Assembly (NCBI GenBank): GCA_030148705.1
Contig: JASBSY010000009.1
Span: 1 to 64,000 of the forward strand
Direction of reading: 5' to 3'
Length of the DNA stretch: 64,000 nucleotides
Source of the DNA: Pukyongia sp.
GTDB taxonomy: Bacteria > Bacteroidota > Bacteroidia > Flavobacteriales > Flavobacteriaceae
The position numbers and the translations under genes were made by a program. Below the pieces are notes generated by a model. It saw only the letters and a program-made list of their open reading frames with translations. It had not been told where the DNA came from and ran no database searches. Below, one piece after another: positions 15,336 through 25,151 of this stretch; positions within the stretch are counted from its first letter, which is position 1, and each line of letters opens with the position of its first letter.

Positions 15336-16250
15336 ATGAATTTTACAGAATTAGTTAGAGATGTCTACCAAAAAATTGAGAATATAGAAGACCGGGGAGA
15401 AATGGCATCTTATATTCCCGAATTAGCTAAAGTAGATCCAACCAATTTTGGAGTACACATATCGACCCTTGATCAGATCCATTTTGGCGTTGGTGATTGC
15501 TATGATAAGTTCTCCATTCAGAGCATAGCAAAGGTACTTGCCTTAATTCTTGCCTATCGTATCGTTGGTGACCAAATTTGGAACAGGGTGGGTGTGGAGC
15601 CATCCGGTACACCATTCAATTCCCTTGTGCAACTGGAAGTTGAGAAAGGTATTCCCAGAAATCCGTTCTTAAATGCAGGCGCAATCGTGGTGTGCGACAT
15701 CCTTCTAAGCAATTTGAAGCATCCGAAAGAAGACTTTATCGCCTTTGTGCGCAACATCTCGCAGAACGAAACTTTGGACTATTCGGGTACAATAGCGCAG
15801 TCGGAAAAAGAGGTAGGGTATCGAAATGTCGCCCTTTGCAATTTCATCAAGTCATTCGGACAAATTGACAATGAGCCCTCCGATGTTTTAGATTTCTACT
15901 ATGACCTCTGCTCCCTGAAAATGAGTTGCAAGGATCTTTCCGAGTTGTTTTTGTTTTTAGCCAATAACGGACTCGGAGTACACAACAATGAGTCGATATT
16001 GACTGAGAGTCAGTCTAAACGAATAAATGCGCTGATGCAGACCTGCGGCTTTTATGACGAATCGGGAGAATTTGCTTTTAAGGTCGGGCTTCCGGGCAAG
16101 AGCGGCGTGGGAGGAGGCATTATAGCAGTACATCCCGATCAATATGCAATTGCCGTCTGGAGCCCAAAATTGAATAAGAAAGGGAATTCCTATCGGGGGA
16201 TGAAATTTTTGGAAGAATTTACCACCAGATCGGAGTTATCTATATTTTAA
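15336..16250 (+). CDS. glsA: Glutaminase
   Basis: Encodes 304 residues, the usual length of the bacterial serine-dependent glutaminase family. The catalytic SxxK is SIAK at 63-66 inside KFSIQSIAKV, followed by NAGAI at about 110-114 and the GLPGKSGVGGGI stretch at about 254-265. It hydrolyses glutamine to glutamate and ammonia in the cytoplasm. ATG 15336 (MNFTELV) is preferred over GTG 15312 because relatives begin near this residue. A RidA-like gene follows 58 nt downstream. Confidence 0.93.
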   Translation: MNFTELVRDVYQKIENIEDRGEMASYIPELAKVDPTNFGVHISTLDQIHFGVGDCYDKFSIQSIAKVLALILAYRIVGDQIWNRVGVEPSGTPFNSLVQLEVEKGIPRNPFLNAGAIVVCDILLSNLKHPKEDFIAFVRNISQNETLDYSGTIAQSEKEVGYRNVALCNFIKSFGQIDNEPSDVLDFYYDLCSLKMSCKDLSELFLFLANNGLGVHNNESILTESQSKRINALMQTCGFYDESGEFAFKVGLPGKSGVGGGIIAVHPDQYAIAVWSPKLNKKGNSYRGMKFLEEFTTRSELSIF

Positions 16251-16308
16251 CACTGTAATATCTCCTGCTTAGTTCTTCCCCAATGAGAGCGAAAGGAGTA
16301 AAAAACAT

Positions 16309-16770
16309 ATGAACCCAAAAGAAATTTTGAAAAACCTTGGACTCGAACTTCCGCATACATCAACCCCGGGAGGAAATTACGTTTCGGTAAATGTGCGGGA
16401 AAATATTGCCTACGTTGCGATCCAATTCCCTATTTTAAATGAAAAGTACCTCTACCAGGGACGATTAGGAAACGAAATCTCGACGGCACAGGGGTATAAG
16501 GCCATGGAATTATGTGCCCTCAATGTTTTGGCGCAAATCGATAAGAAGATTGGCTTCGACACGATTGTTGGCCTAAATCATATCGATGCCTATTTTCAAG
16601 CAGGAGAACACTGGGACGACTCGCCCGAGATCGTAAATGGAGCATCAGACTTATTTGTGAAGGTGTTAGAAAAAAAAGGCGAACATTCAAGAGCGATCTT
16701 CGGAGTTGAAAGATTACCTAGAAATTTTAGCGTGGGATTGACTGCAACCTTTACGATAAGAACAGCATGA
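16309..16770 (+). CDS. RidA/YjgF-family protein (chorismate mutase-like subgroup)
   Basis: Encodes 153 residues matching the longer RidA subgroup with VRENIAYVAIQFP (family VRTG-like region), YQGRLGNEISTAQGYKAMELCALNVLAQI and a final HSRAIFGVERLPRNFSVG. RidA enzymes deaminate reactive enamine or imine intermediates, but this subgroup's substrate is not established. Cytoplasmic. Follows glutaminase in the same direction, so both may act in amino-nitrogen handling (inference). Confidence 0.85.
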   Translation: MNPKEILKNLGLELPHTSTPGGNYVSVNVRENIAYVAIQFPILNEKYLYQGRLGNEISTAQGYKAMELCALNVLAQIDKKIGFDTIVGLNHIDAYFQAGEHWDDSPEIVNGASDLFVKVLEKKGEHSRAIFGVERLPRNFSVGLTATFTIRTA

Positions 16771-16911
16771 TGGCGGAATAAAAATTGTTCGTAAGCATCG
16801 GATGCGCAAAATGCGGGCGCTTTTAGATGAGTTGAATCCTTGCATTCATAAATTCAATATAGTTAAATGACGAATAATGATAACTCAAGACTAATTAACC
16901 TCCACCCGACA

Positions 16912-17814
16912 ATGAAACACTTAAAATTGAACGCTTTTGTCATCTGTTTGTTGCTTCTCGCTTCCTGCTCTAAAACACTAACTTCAATTCTGGATAAATC
17001 CGCTGAACAGATTGCGAACACCTATGAAATTCGGAAAAATGTCTCGTATGGCAGGGATGCTGAACAAAAACTGGACATTTATATTTCCAAAGATGCCAGC
17101 TCATATGGGAAGAATAATTTCACAATCGTCTTCCTTCACGGGGGTGCCTACTACGCAAGTGATAAAAGCGCAGAGGAAAGATACATCGAGCCCTACCTGA
17201 AGAAAGGATTAAATGTGGTCAATATGAATTACCGCCTGAAACGAGGAATTTCCGTGGCAACTACCGATCTCACAAATGCTTTAAACTTTCTGAAAACTAA
17301 TAACACTGAGTACGGCTTAGACCTCGACAATATTATTGTTACAGGTTTTTCCGCGGGAGCCCATATAGCAACAATTGTAGGCCTGGCTCAAAACAATGCT
17401 GATTATCCCGATACACTAATGGAGGGTATCAGGATAACCGGCATCGTCAATTTTTCTGGCCCCGTAGACGGGCTGGACGTGGTGGAGAAAATTTTTGTAG
17501 ACCATGAGAATGCATTATGGAGTAAAGCAGGACGCGCCCTTTTTCCTTCGGAAGGATACGAGCAAAAGGAGCGAATTGCAGTTTACGAACCAATCACCTA
17601 TCTTGACAAGCATGATCCGCCAGTTTTTCTGTGGCATGGAGGTGAAGATAATCAGATTCCCCCCGAAACGTTTGTGGAGTTCAACAGGAACTTAATTGAA
17701 GGAAAAGACCGGGTAATCTATTTGCCTGAGGCAAGACACAGCCCAACTCAAGAAGAACTGGAACACGCTTATATAGAGATATTTCGGTTTCTGGACGGCC
17801 TAGCGCAGAAATAA
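16912..17814 (+). CDS. Alpha/beta hydrolase lipoprotein (HSL/carboxylesterase-like)
   Basis: Encodes 300 residues. Lipobox LLASC ends at Cys19. The oxyanion motif HGG is at 76-78 (FLHGGAYY), the nucleophile elbow GFSAG at 145-149, an acid in HGGEDNQIP and a late histidine in EARHSPT, which together make a complete catalytic triad. This is the layout of acetylxylan-esterase or kynurenine formamidase-like BD-FAE enzymes. ATG 16912 is chosen because it starts the signal; the frame is open to 16867. Confidence 0.87.
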   Translation: MKHLKLNAFVICLLLLASCSKTLTSILDKSAEQIANTYEIRKNVSYGRDAEQKLDIYISKDASSYGKNNFTIVFLHGGAYYASDKSAEERYIEPYLKKGLNVVNMNYRLKRGISVATTDLTNALNFLKTNNTEYGLDLDNIIVTGFSAGAHIATIVGLAQNNADYPDTLMEGIRITGIVNFSGPVDGLDVVEKIFVDHENALWSKAGRALFPSEGYEQKERIAVYEPITYLDKHDPPVFLWHGGEDNQIPPETFVEFNRNLIEGKDRVIYLPEARHSPTQEELEHAYIEIFRFLDGLAQK

Positions 17815-17867
17815 GCACTGACTTTAGCTGAAGAACAATAATAGAATTAAAATTAACAATTAAAGAT

Positions 17868-18239
17868 ATGGCAAATTACCTGGATGGATTTGTACTGCCG
17901 GTTCCCCGAATTCACTTGGACAAATACAAGCGTGTGGCGGAAAAGGTAGCTGAAATATGGAAGGAATACGGTGCAATTGCCTACCAGGAGTTTGTAGGCG
18001 AAGATTTAAACCTTGAAGGCACCCGGTCCTTTAAGGAGGTGGTGGACCTAAAAGAAGATGAAGTGATCGTATTTGGCTGGGTCTTATTTCCTTCGAAAGC
18101 CATTCGTGAACAGGCTAACAAACTAGTTCCTGAAGACCCGAGGATGGCAGATCTGGTTGGTCCGTTAACCAATTCTGAGCGATTGATTTTCGATGCCAAA
18201 AGAATGCTGTACGGAGGGTTTCAACCGCTTGTATCCTGA
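17868..18239 (+). CDS. DUF1428 family protein
   Basis: Encodes 123 residues matching the DUF1428 (YbaA-like) family from end to end: the start MANYLDGFVLPVP, the middle YQEFVGEDL, then VFGWVLFPSKAIREQANK and the closing RMLYGGFQPLV. It has a ferredoxin-like dimeric alpha+beta barrel fold and no proven function. Cytoplasmic. A glyoxalase-fold gene follows, and such small proteins often cluster together. Confidence 0.9.
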   Translation: MANYLDGFVLPVPRIHLDKYKRVAEKVAEIWKEYGAIAYQEFVGEDLNLEGTRSFKEVVDLKEDEVIVFGWVLFPSKAIREQANKLVPEDPRMADLVGPLTNSERLIFDAKRMLYGGFQPLVS

Positions 18240-18327
18240 AATTTGCGAGAGGAACTGTAAGTATATTTTAACCACTCGTATTCGATTATTCGATGTGAAT
18301 TCAGAATACGATGAAATTAACCAAAAG

Positions 18328-18723
18328 ATGAAAGTTACACTAATGAGCATCCCGGTGCGAGACCAGGAAAAAGCATTAAAATTCTATACGGAGAAACTGG
18401 GATTTATAAAAAACAAGGATATCCCCCTGGGAGGTGGTAATCGATGGCTCACCTTGGTATCCAAAGATTGGAAGGACAGCCCCGAACTGTTACTGGAACC
18501 GGCGCCCCTTCATTTTGAACCTTCGAAAGTCTACCAGGATGCACTGATGGAGGCCGGAATACCGTATACCCAGTTCGATGTTAAGGATGTGGAGGCGGAA
18601 TATAAACGTTTAAAAAAGCTTGGCGTGGAATTCAGTGTAGAACCAACTGAAATGGGTCCGGTAAAGATTGCTGTTTTCAACGACACCTGCGGAAACAATA
18701 TTCAACTGGTGGAAGAGCTGTAG
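18328..18723 (+). CDS. VOC/glyoxalase-fold protein
   Basis: Encodes 131 residues with two betaalpha-beta modules of the vicinal oxygen chelate fold: MSIPVRDQEKALKFYTEKLGF at the start and AEYKRLKKLGVEFSVEP..GPVKIAVFNDTCGN in the second half. Candidate metal ligands are a Glu near 63 and a Glu or Asn near the end (NNIQLVEEL). Substrate unknown. ATG 18328 is chosen because the family begins there; the open frame reaches back into the DUF1428 gene. Confidence 0.87.
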   Translation: MKVTLMSIPVRDQEKALKFYTEKLGFIKNKDIPLGGGNRWLTLVSKDWKDSPELLLEPAPLHFEPSKVYQDALMEAGIPYTQFDVKDVEAEYKRLKKLGVEFSVEPTEMGPVKIAVFNDTCGNNIQLVEEL

Positions 18724-18875
18724 CGGGTTTCGGTCGATTTCCGCCTAATAACTAAAATGGTCTGCAAACTAATTAACCCGGGCAATGACCCCATTTAAAA
18801 TATGTCTCGAATTCTTCATTTTGAGATATCAAATGTGATTTCTTATCTTGCGAAATCTCATAAAAAAATTCTTCT

Positions 18876-21800
18876 ATGCGCATAGTATACCGGGGTTTAC
18901 TCTTTTTATTTTCCACCTTATTCGTATTTCAATCTCACGCACAGGATTTTAGCTCCTTTCTCTATCGCAGTGTCGGGCCCGAACGGGGCGGAAGAGTTAC
19001 AACGGTAACCGGAACGCCTCAACTGCCGGGGACTTTTTATCTCGGAGCAACGGGTGGTGGGGTATGGAAATCTGATGATTACGGTACCAGCTGGAATAAT
19101 ATATCAGACGGATTCTTTGAAACGCCTTCCATTGGAGCTATTGAGGTGGCGTTGAACGATCCAAATATCATTTATGTAGGTACGGGTTCCGACGGCCTTC
19201 GAAGCAATGTTATAAGCGGAAAAGGCATGTATAAATCGGTAGATGCAGGGAAGACGTGGGCTCATATTGGGTTAAGGAAGGTGGGACAGATTGGGGCGGT
19301 TGAAATCGATCCCAGGGATCACAATATTGTATGGGTTGCGGCTATCGGCAATGCTTTTAAAGGCAACGAGGAGCGAGGGGTATATAAAACTGTCGATGGC
19401 GGTAAGTCCTGGGAAAAGGTGTTGTATATCTCTGATACAGTTGGGTTTGCCGACCTGGAGCTGTTACCGGGAAATCCGAATATCGTATATGCTGCAGCCT
19501 GGAAAGCAGAGCGAAAGCCCTGGACAATTATATCCGGAGGGGAATCTTCTGAAGGCGGAATCTATAAGTCGATCAACGGTGGAAAAGACTGGGAAAAACT
19601 GGATAAAGGCCTGCCCCAAGGACTAATTGGAAAGATCGACCTGGCGGTCTCTCCCGTAGACAGTAGTATACTGTATGCGATAATCGAAGCCCCGGGAGAG
19701 GAAGGTGGATTGTATAAATCTGAGGATCAGGGCAACAGTTTTATTCAGGTATCGAATGAAAAAGGCCTTGTTAACCGACCGTTTTATTACACCAATCTTG
19801 AGTTAGATCCTACCAATCCGGATATTCTCTACTCCAATGCCAACCCATTATTGAAATCGACGGATGGAGGAGAGACCTGGGAGCCTTTACAGGTTCCGCA
19901 TGGTGACAATCATGACATTTGGTTGAATCCCAACAATCCTGATATCCTGATACAAAGCAACGATGGGGGCGCCAATGTTAGTATGAATGGGGGAAAGACC
20001 TGGTCTTCCCAATTTAATCAGTCTACGGCGGAGATATATCAAGTGGAAGTGGATGATCAATATCCCTATTGGCTATATGGGGGTATGCAGGATAATTACA
20101 GCACCATAGCCGTACCCAGTTTTCCGCCTTACGGAGTTCAAAGTCCCGGAAGAGGCTGGGTGATTAATACCGGAGGCTGTGAAACCGGTCCGGCCGTGCC
20201 CAAGCCCGGCAATCATAATATCGTTTATTCTAATTGTAAAGGACGCTTTGGGGTATTCGATAAGCGTACGGGTACCGAAAAGAGTTATTATGTTGGAGCA
20301 TCGAATATCTACGGGCATAATCCGAAGGACCTTGAGTACCGCTTTCAGCGGGTGGCGCCCATACATGTGTCGCCTCACGATCCTAATGTAGTTTACCACG
20401 GGTCGCAGTATTTGCACAGAACCCTCAATGACGGGAAAAATTGGCAAACAATCTCGCCCGACCTCACGGCCTTCGAAGCCGATAAGCAAGTAATAAGCGG
20501 TAGTCCAATCACCAGAGATATTACCGGGGAGGAATATTATAGTACCTTATATTCAATTCGGGAGTCACCTATTCAAGCAGGTGTAATCTGGACAGGTTCT
20601 AATGACGGTTTAGTATATCTCACCCGCGATAGTGGTAAGACCTGGAAGAATGTAACGCCCAGAACGTTACCGCCCGGTGGTCGTATCGAATCTATCGCCG
20701 CTTCTCATTTTAATGCCGGAAAAGCCTATATAGCCGTAGATAGGCATCTGTTAGGAGACAGCGCTCCGTATTTCTATAAGACCGAGGATTTCGGAACAAC
20801 ATGGACTAAGATCAGCAACGGAATTCCGGCCGATTATTTTAGCAGAGTACTACGGGAAGATTCCGAAAAACCGGGTCTGTTATTCGCAGGAACCGAGTAC
20901 GGGATGTTTGTGTCCTTGGACGATGGGAACACCTGGAAACCCTTTCAGCAAAACTTACCCGTTACACCCATTACCGATATTAAAATACACCGGGGAGACC
21001 TTGTTCTAAGTACAATGGGCCGAGGCTTTTGGATACTCGATGATATAACGGCATTACGGCAAAACCAGGTGCTTCAATTAGGAGACTCGCCGGTATTATT
21101 TAAACCCGACACCACGGTACGGTACCGATTTCCAAGCGGTGGCGGCGGTACTACCCCTGAATATCCTGAAAGTGCAGTGCGTATCGATTATTATCTTCCC
21201 AACGGTTATAACGGAGACTTAAGTCTGGAAATACGGGACGAACGCGGAGAGACTATCACCGAAATAATCTGCGACAGTACGCAGCTGTCTGTAGAGCCAA
21301 GAGAAGTAGAGGATATGAATTTGAGTATGACATTCCGCTATGTGGATGAGACCCTCACTACCAATAGCGGCTTCAATCGTTTTGCCTGGAACATGCGCTC
21401 TCAAGGCCCATGGGCAAAAGAAGAAGAGGATCGCTATACCTACGGCCCTTTAGTACCTCCGGGTAACTACACTGTAAAACTTTCAGCAGGAGGGAAGGAA
21501 CTCGAGCAAGACTTTGAGATTGTGATAGACCCTAGGGTCGAGGCATCCGGTCTGAAACAGCAGATGATAACAGAGCAGAACGACTTCCAATGGAAGGTGA
21601 TTAATCTACTTTCAGAAGCACGAAAATTGCAAGATCAACTGGAGAAAGAAATTGAGGAGCTACCTACGGAAGCTTCTAATGGCAGCAGTACGAAGGTGTC
21701 TGAGTTGCAGCGTATTTTAAATCAGCTTAAGAATGCGGAAGGAGCCTACCCTCAACAAATGTTGGTATCTCAGATAGCGTATCTGTATTATATGATTAGT

Positions 21801-21887
21801 TCGGCCGACCAGACCATAGGTGAGGACGCCAGGAAACGATATATAACATTACGGAAGGAACTGGACGCTATAAAGCAGCAACTATAA
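18876..21887 (+). CDS. Large exported BNR/VPS10-type beta-propeller protein
   Basis: Encodes 1003 residues with a signal peptide (about 1-23). More than ten repeats with the BNR/Asp-box pattern (S.D.G.TW) cover residues 30 to about 700, for example KSDDYGTSW and KSVDAGKTW, as in sortilin/VPS10 and sialidase propellers. The C-terminal third has a beta-rich segment (about 740-880) and a helical end. This protein type is common in Bacteroidetes; it has no known enzyme function. A terminator-like hairpin follows at 21906. Confidence 0.87.
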   Translation: MRIVYRGLLFLFSTLFVFQSHAQDFSSFLYRSVGPERGGRVTTVTGTPQLPGTFYLGATGGGVWKSDDYGTSWNNISDGFFETPSIGAIEVALNDPNIIYVGTGSDGLRSNVISGKGMYKSVDAGKTWAHIGLRKVGQIGAVEIDPRDHNIVWVAAIGNAFKGNEERGVYKTVDGGKSWEKVLYISDTVGFADLELLPGNPNIVYAAAWKAERKPWTIISGGESSEGGIYKSINGGKDWEKLDKGLPQGLIGKIDLAVSPVDSSILYAIIEAPGEEGGLYKSEDQGNSFIQVSNEKGLVNRPFYYTNLELDPTNPDILYSNANPLLKSTDGGETWEPLQVPHGDNHDIWLNPNNPDILIQSNDGGANVSMNGGKTWSSQFNQSTAEIYQVEVDDQYPYWLYGGMQDNYSTIAVPSFPPYGVQSPGRGWVINTGGCETGPAVPKPGNHNIVYSNCKGRFGVFDKRTGTEKSYYVGASNIYGHNPKDLEYRFQRVAPIHVSPHDPNVVYHGSQYLHRTLNDGKNWQTISPDLTAFEADKQVISGSPITRDITGEEYYSTLYSIRESPIQAGVIWTGSNDGLVYLTRDSGKTWKNVTPRTLPPGGRIESIAASHFNAGKAYIAVDRHLLGDSAPYFYKTEDFGTTWTKISNGIPADYFSRVLREDSEKPGLLFAGTEYGMFVSLDDGNTWKPFQQNLPVTPITDIKIHRGDLVLSTMGRGFWILDDITALRQNQVLQLGDSPVLFKPDTTVRYRFPSGGGGTTPEYPESAVRIDYYLPNGYNGDLSLEIRDERGETITEIICDSTQLSVEPREVEDMNLSMTFRYVDETLTTNSGFNRFAWNMRSQGPWAKEEEDRYTYGPLVPPGNYTVKLSAGGKELEQDFEIVIDPRVEASGLKQQMITEQNDFQWKVINLLSEARKLQDQLEKEIEELPTEASNGSSTKVSELQRILNQLKNAEGAYPQQMLVSQIAYLYYMISSADQTIGEDARKRYITLRKELDAIKQQL

Positions 21888-21905
21888 CAGTATTAAGAAA
21901 CAAAG

Positions 21906-21937
21906 AATACAGCGCTGTTCCTCAATGCTGTATTTTT
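21906..21937 (+). terminator. Intrinsic terminator after the BNR protein gene
   Basis: AATACAGC (21906-21913) pairs with GCTGTATT (21927-21934) around a 13-nt loop and is followed by a T-run. It lies 19 nt after the stop at 21887. Confidence 0.7.
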
Positions 21938-22050
21938 TCTGCCGTGATGCAAATAGCAGCTTAGGATAGAAAGAATTCTATCAATATCTTAAATGGTTCG
22001 TCTTTATGAGTAAGGTTTAATCCCGAAACCTCCTTAAATTACCTCAGATC

Positions 22051-22224
22051 TATAATTTCTATTACCCGACGGGCGGAAGGAGCTCGCGGCATAATGAGTA
22101 TTCCGTGGATTACCGGGCAGAATTCCAGGATGATACCAGGGCATTTGTTTGTAACTTCCCGATTACGAAAGGTAGTTTTTTTGAAACGTGGTTAGGAGTT
22201 TTTGAGATTAGACTATCGATTTAA
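22051..22224 (+). pseudogene. Possible gene relic upstream of the VanZ gene
   Basis: An in-frame stretch without ATG reads FYYPTGGRSSRHNEYSVDYR and AEFQDDTRAFVCNFPIT, then ends at TAA 22222. It has protein-like composition and stops 9 nt before the next start, but I recognise no family and see no start codon. It could be a decayed gene tail or chance. Confidence 0.25.
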
Positions 22225-22233
22225 TAAGAAGTA

Positions 22234-22812
22234 ATGGCAAAGAGTACCCCTTTGTTCACATCAGCATATGAAAAACGACTTTGGTTGTGCGCGATGGCTG
22301 TACTTGCAGCAATTTACGCTACCCTTTTTGTGGGCACGCCTCTCGCAAATCAATTAAGAGACCAGGATATTCAGGCTGTCTTTTTTGTCTCCGGCATGTT
22401 ACTAGCCGCGGCGACTGTAATTTTTCATGGTTTAAGGACAAAGCCGGGTAAACTTGAACTTTCAATTCTTATAGGAATCATCGCCGTTTATAGTATGTTG
22501 ATCTTTAGGCTGGGTGCGCCCGAACGCAGTCACTTAATTGAATACAGTGTGTTGGCAATTTTTATTCATATGGCATTGGTCGAGCGCGCAATTCGAAAGA
22601 AGTTGATTCTTAAGCCGGGGCTACTTGCGCTTATTATTTCATTTTTAATTGGGGTGTTGGATGAAGTCCTTCAAATTCTGATACCGAATCGGGTGTTCGA
22701 TCTTGAGGACATACTGTTTAATGGACTTGCGGTATCCATGGCGATCACCTCCGGCGCACTTTTAACGTGGATTCGGAAAAAAAGAAAAAGTAAGAGCCCT
22801 AAAGCTGATTAG
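22234..22812 (+). CDS. VanZ-like membrane protein
   Basis: Encodes 192 residues with five hydrophobic helices. The VanZ signature is near residues 142-168: VLDEVLQILIPNRVFDLEDI, then LFNGLAV. VanZ proteins are named for teicoplanin resistance, but most homologues have no known role. Inner membrane. Its stop overlaps the stop of the convergent M28 peptidase gene by two bases. Confidence 0.87.
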   Translation: MAKSTPLFTSAYEKRLWLCAMAVLAAIYATLFVGTPLANQLRDQDIQAVFFVSGMLLAAATVIFHGLRTKPGKLELSILIGIIAVYSMLIFRLGAPERSHLIEYSVLAIFIHMALVERAIRKKLILKPGLLALIISFLIGVLDEVLQILIPNRVFDLEDILFNGLAVSMAITSGALLTWIRKKRKSKSPKAD

Positions 22813-24323
22813 GACGGATCATCCGCTGCTAAATGCCAATTCCTTATGATGGCTTCCACAGGCCTTTTAAACGTTAAGTTGAGCTGACCTCTGTCAATTT
22901 TTAGTAGAAACTGATACACGCTGTGGGTCGCATCGTTTAAATGATCAAAGTCTATTACCGCATATTCATCATTTATCTCGTGATAATGATCGGGGAGGCC
23001 GCTTGAAGTCATCAATACCGCAGGTATATTTTGTTCCACAAAATTAATCTGGTCTGAACGATAGTACATATGTTCCTTCGGAAAATCGAGTTCAAATGCA
23101 TGGTCTGAAAGTAGTTTTAACCTACTATCGTCAAAAACATTGAGTTCTTCCAATTCGTGCTGTCCGATTATATACATACTTCCATCTCTGTAATGAGTTC
23201 CAATCATATCAATGTTAATATTTGCAATTGGTTGAAGCATGGGAAGGGGAAATTTATTGATAAAATAATTTGATCCCCATAAACCTTTTTCTTCACCACT
23301 GGTTGCCAAGAAGATGATAGGATGTCGCGGTTTACTCCCGGCAAACATTCTGGCTATTTCGATCAAAGCGGCTACTCCGGATGCATTGTCGTCGGCGCCA
23401 TTGTGGACTCGATCTTCCAAGTTTTGGAATGTCGATACGCCTAGTCCGTCGTAATGGGCAGATACAATTATAGGTTGCCGGGCTAAACTTAAATCTGTAC
23501 CGGCAATATATCCCACAATGTTTTTCCCGAAGATCAACCGGGTAGGGCGTGTGTTTACATCCACTTCAATTTTTGTATCCAGCCTGAGAATATTAAATTG
23601 ATTTCCGTCGCTTCTTCTAAGCCCGACTTGATTTAAGACCTGTTCGTTAACCTCAAAAAACGAGATATGTGTGGTTTCTTTCTTATTGTCTAACCACATT
23701 GGCCATGCGGCTTGTTGGGTTGTTTTAAGATTAGATTCAGGCTTGTACTGTTGCCACTTCGACTCATCTTTATCAGTCGCTACTAAGATGGATGCCGGGC
23801 CGTACCCGGCTAGTATAAACATAAACCTTCTGGCGTCCATGGTTAGTTTCCCCTTCTCCGAAGGCGGATTATAAAGTACTATGCTGTTCTTTATAAGGAC
23901 TTTTTCAGCGGGCGTTAGCGTGTCGGTAATGCCATTCACGACGATCAGCCCGGAATTTAACCGCTGCGCTTTAAAAGTACCACCGCCTCCAATTCGAATG
24001 ATATCCGTACCGTATTTAAACCTAGTATTTTCAACCGAAAGAAAAGAATTAAAGGGATCGAGTTCGTTTTCGAGTATGGGAAAGCTTTGAACAAAGCCTT
24101 TCCGATCACCACACGGAACCAAGGAAAGTGTGTTAAATTGTTCCATTATATAATTAGCCGCAAGGGTTTCGCCTTCGGTTCCTGTCGCTCTTCCCTCATA
24201 TTCATCGGAGGCTAAAATTTTTACGTGATCCTTTAGATAAGCCGTGAGATCGATACTTTCAGCGTACTCAGACTGACATGATACCAGTAGGACCACCATT
24301 AAGACTAGATTTTTATTCATCAT
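22809..24323 (-). CDS. M28-family metallopeptidase lipoprotein
   Basis: Encodes 504 residues. Lipobox LLVSC ends at Cys16. The di-zinc site of M28 aminopeptidases is complete: His290 (SAHYDG), Asp311 (GADDNASG), Glu344-Glu345 (SGEEKG), Asp near 373 (NIDMIG) and a late His in SGLPDHYHEIND. A PA-like inserted domain spans about 120-230. Anchored in the envelope, releasing N-terminal amino acids from peptides. Divergently oriented from the winged-helix regulator gene, with 90 nt between. Confidence 0.9.
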   Translation of the reverse strand: MMNKNLVLMVVLLVSCQSEYAESIDLTAYLKDHVKILASDEYEGRATGTEGETLAANYIMEQFNTLSLVPCGDRKGFVQSFPILENELDPFNSFLSVENTRFKYGTDIIRIGGGGTFKAQRLNSGLIVVNGITDTLTPAEKVLIKNSIVLYNPPSEKGKLTMDARRFMFILAGYGPASILVATDKDESKWQQYKPESNLKTTQQAAWPMWLDNKKETTHISFFEVNEQVLNQVGLRRSDGNQFNILRLDTKIEVDVNTRPTRLIFGKNIVGYIAGTDLSLARQPIIVSAHYDGLGVSTFQNLEDRVHNGADDNASGVAALIEIARMFAGSKPRHPIIFLATSGEEKGLWGSNYFINKFPLPMLQPIANINIDMIGTHYRDGSMYIIGQHELEELNVFDDSRLKLLSDHAFELDFPKEHMYYRSDQINFVEQNIPAVLMTSSGLPDHYHEINDEYAVIDFDHLNDATHSVYQFLLKIDRGQLNLTFKRPVEAIIRNWHLAADDPS

Positions 24324-24413
24324 GGCAACAATTGGTTATTGAATGGCTAAAAAAATTCATTCTCGTATTAATTACTATTTTTAAGTCTTATATAAACCTT
24401 ATATTAATCTTAA

Positions 24414-25016
24414 ATGTCGAATACTTGCCTGTTATTAGGTGCTGAGATCCTGTACTATCCTGCCCAAAGAAAAATTGTGTTTAAAAATGACAGTGACGAG
24501 ATTGAATTGGATTTTATTCTGAATAGTATACTGCGCGAATTAATTGATAATCAGGGAGCGATTGTTTCCAAAGACACACTTATTGAAACTATCTGGCAGG
24601 ATTATCCGGGGGCACAGAATAGTTTGCATAATTCCATTTCCAGATTAAGAACTGTCCTGAGAAACAAGGACATTATAAAAACTCATCCTAAGCTCGGGTA
24701 TTCATTTCAATTGCCTGTTATTGCCTATCCCCCTCGAAAATCCATCGTGAATAAACCCATATATGTAGTCTCCGGGTTCTTATTATTTTGTTTAGTGACC
24801 AGCCTGATATTTACCCTCACTTCGAACGATAATATGGAATCAACAGATACACTTTCTCCACCGGTGAATTTAACACCCATCGATAATAAAAATCGAGTAG
24901 AATTGTCCGGGAACCCTATAATCCGTGATATTAAGAATAACCCTGAGTTTTCAGATTCTGTACTCGACAGGCATCGAGAGAAGGTGATGAAACTTAAAGA
25001 TAGTTTGAAGCTATAA
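24414..25016 (+). CDS. Membrane-anchored winged-helix regulator (ToxR/CadC-like)
   Basis: Encodes 200 residues. Residues about 5-105 form an OmpR-type winged helix (ILRELIDNQGAIVSKDTLIE and NSLHNSISRLRTVLR, then HPKLGYSFQL). A single membrane helix is at about 121-141 and a short tail of about 60 residues lies outside. This is the one-component ToxR/CadC layout, where a membrane signal acts on DNA directly. ATG 24414 is the only start near the domain. Divergent M28 gene and downstream S41 gene are candidate targets (inference). Confidence 0.85.
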   Translation: MSNTCLLLGAEILYYPAQRKIVFKNDSDEIELDFILNSILRELIDNQGAIVSKDTLIETIWQDYPGAQNSLHNSISRLRTVLRNKDIIKTHPKLGYSFQLPVIAYPPRKSIVNKPIYVVSGFLLFCLVTSLIFTLTSNDNMESTDTLSPPVNLTPIDNKNRVELSGNPIIRDIKNNPEFSDSVLDRHREKVMKLKDSLKL

Positions 25017-25151
25017 GTGATATGCTATGCTTCCTGGATCATAACCTAATGGAATTTCGAAAATTTTTTCTCACATCCATAGTTTAGATTTAGACAATCA
25101 GCTGTGAAACAAATTCGGTTTCCCTACGTCTTTAGAGAAAACATCCTACCA

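Noticed and set aside
18819-18851. Promoter before the 1003-residue BNR protein
   Set aside because: TTTTG and a TATCTTG-like box are 20 nt apart but the -7 box is one base short of the consensus, so it was not listed as a feature.
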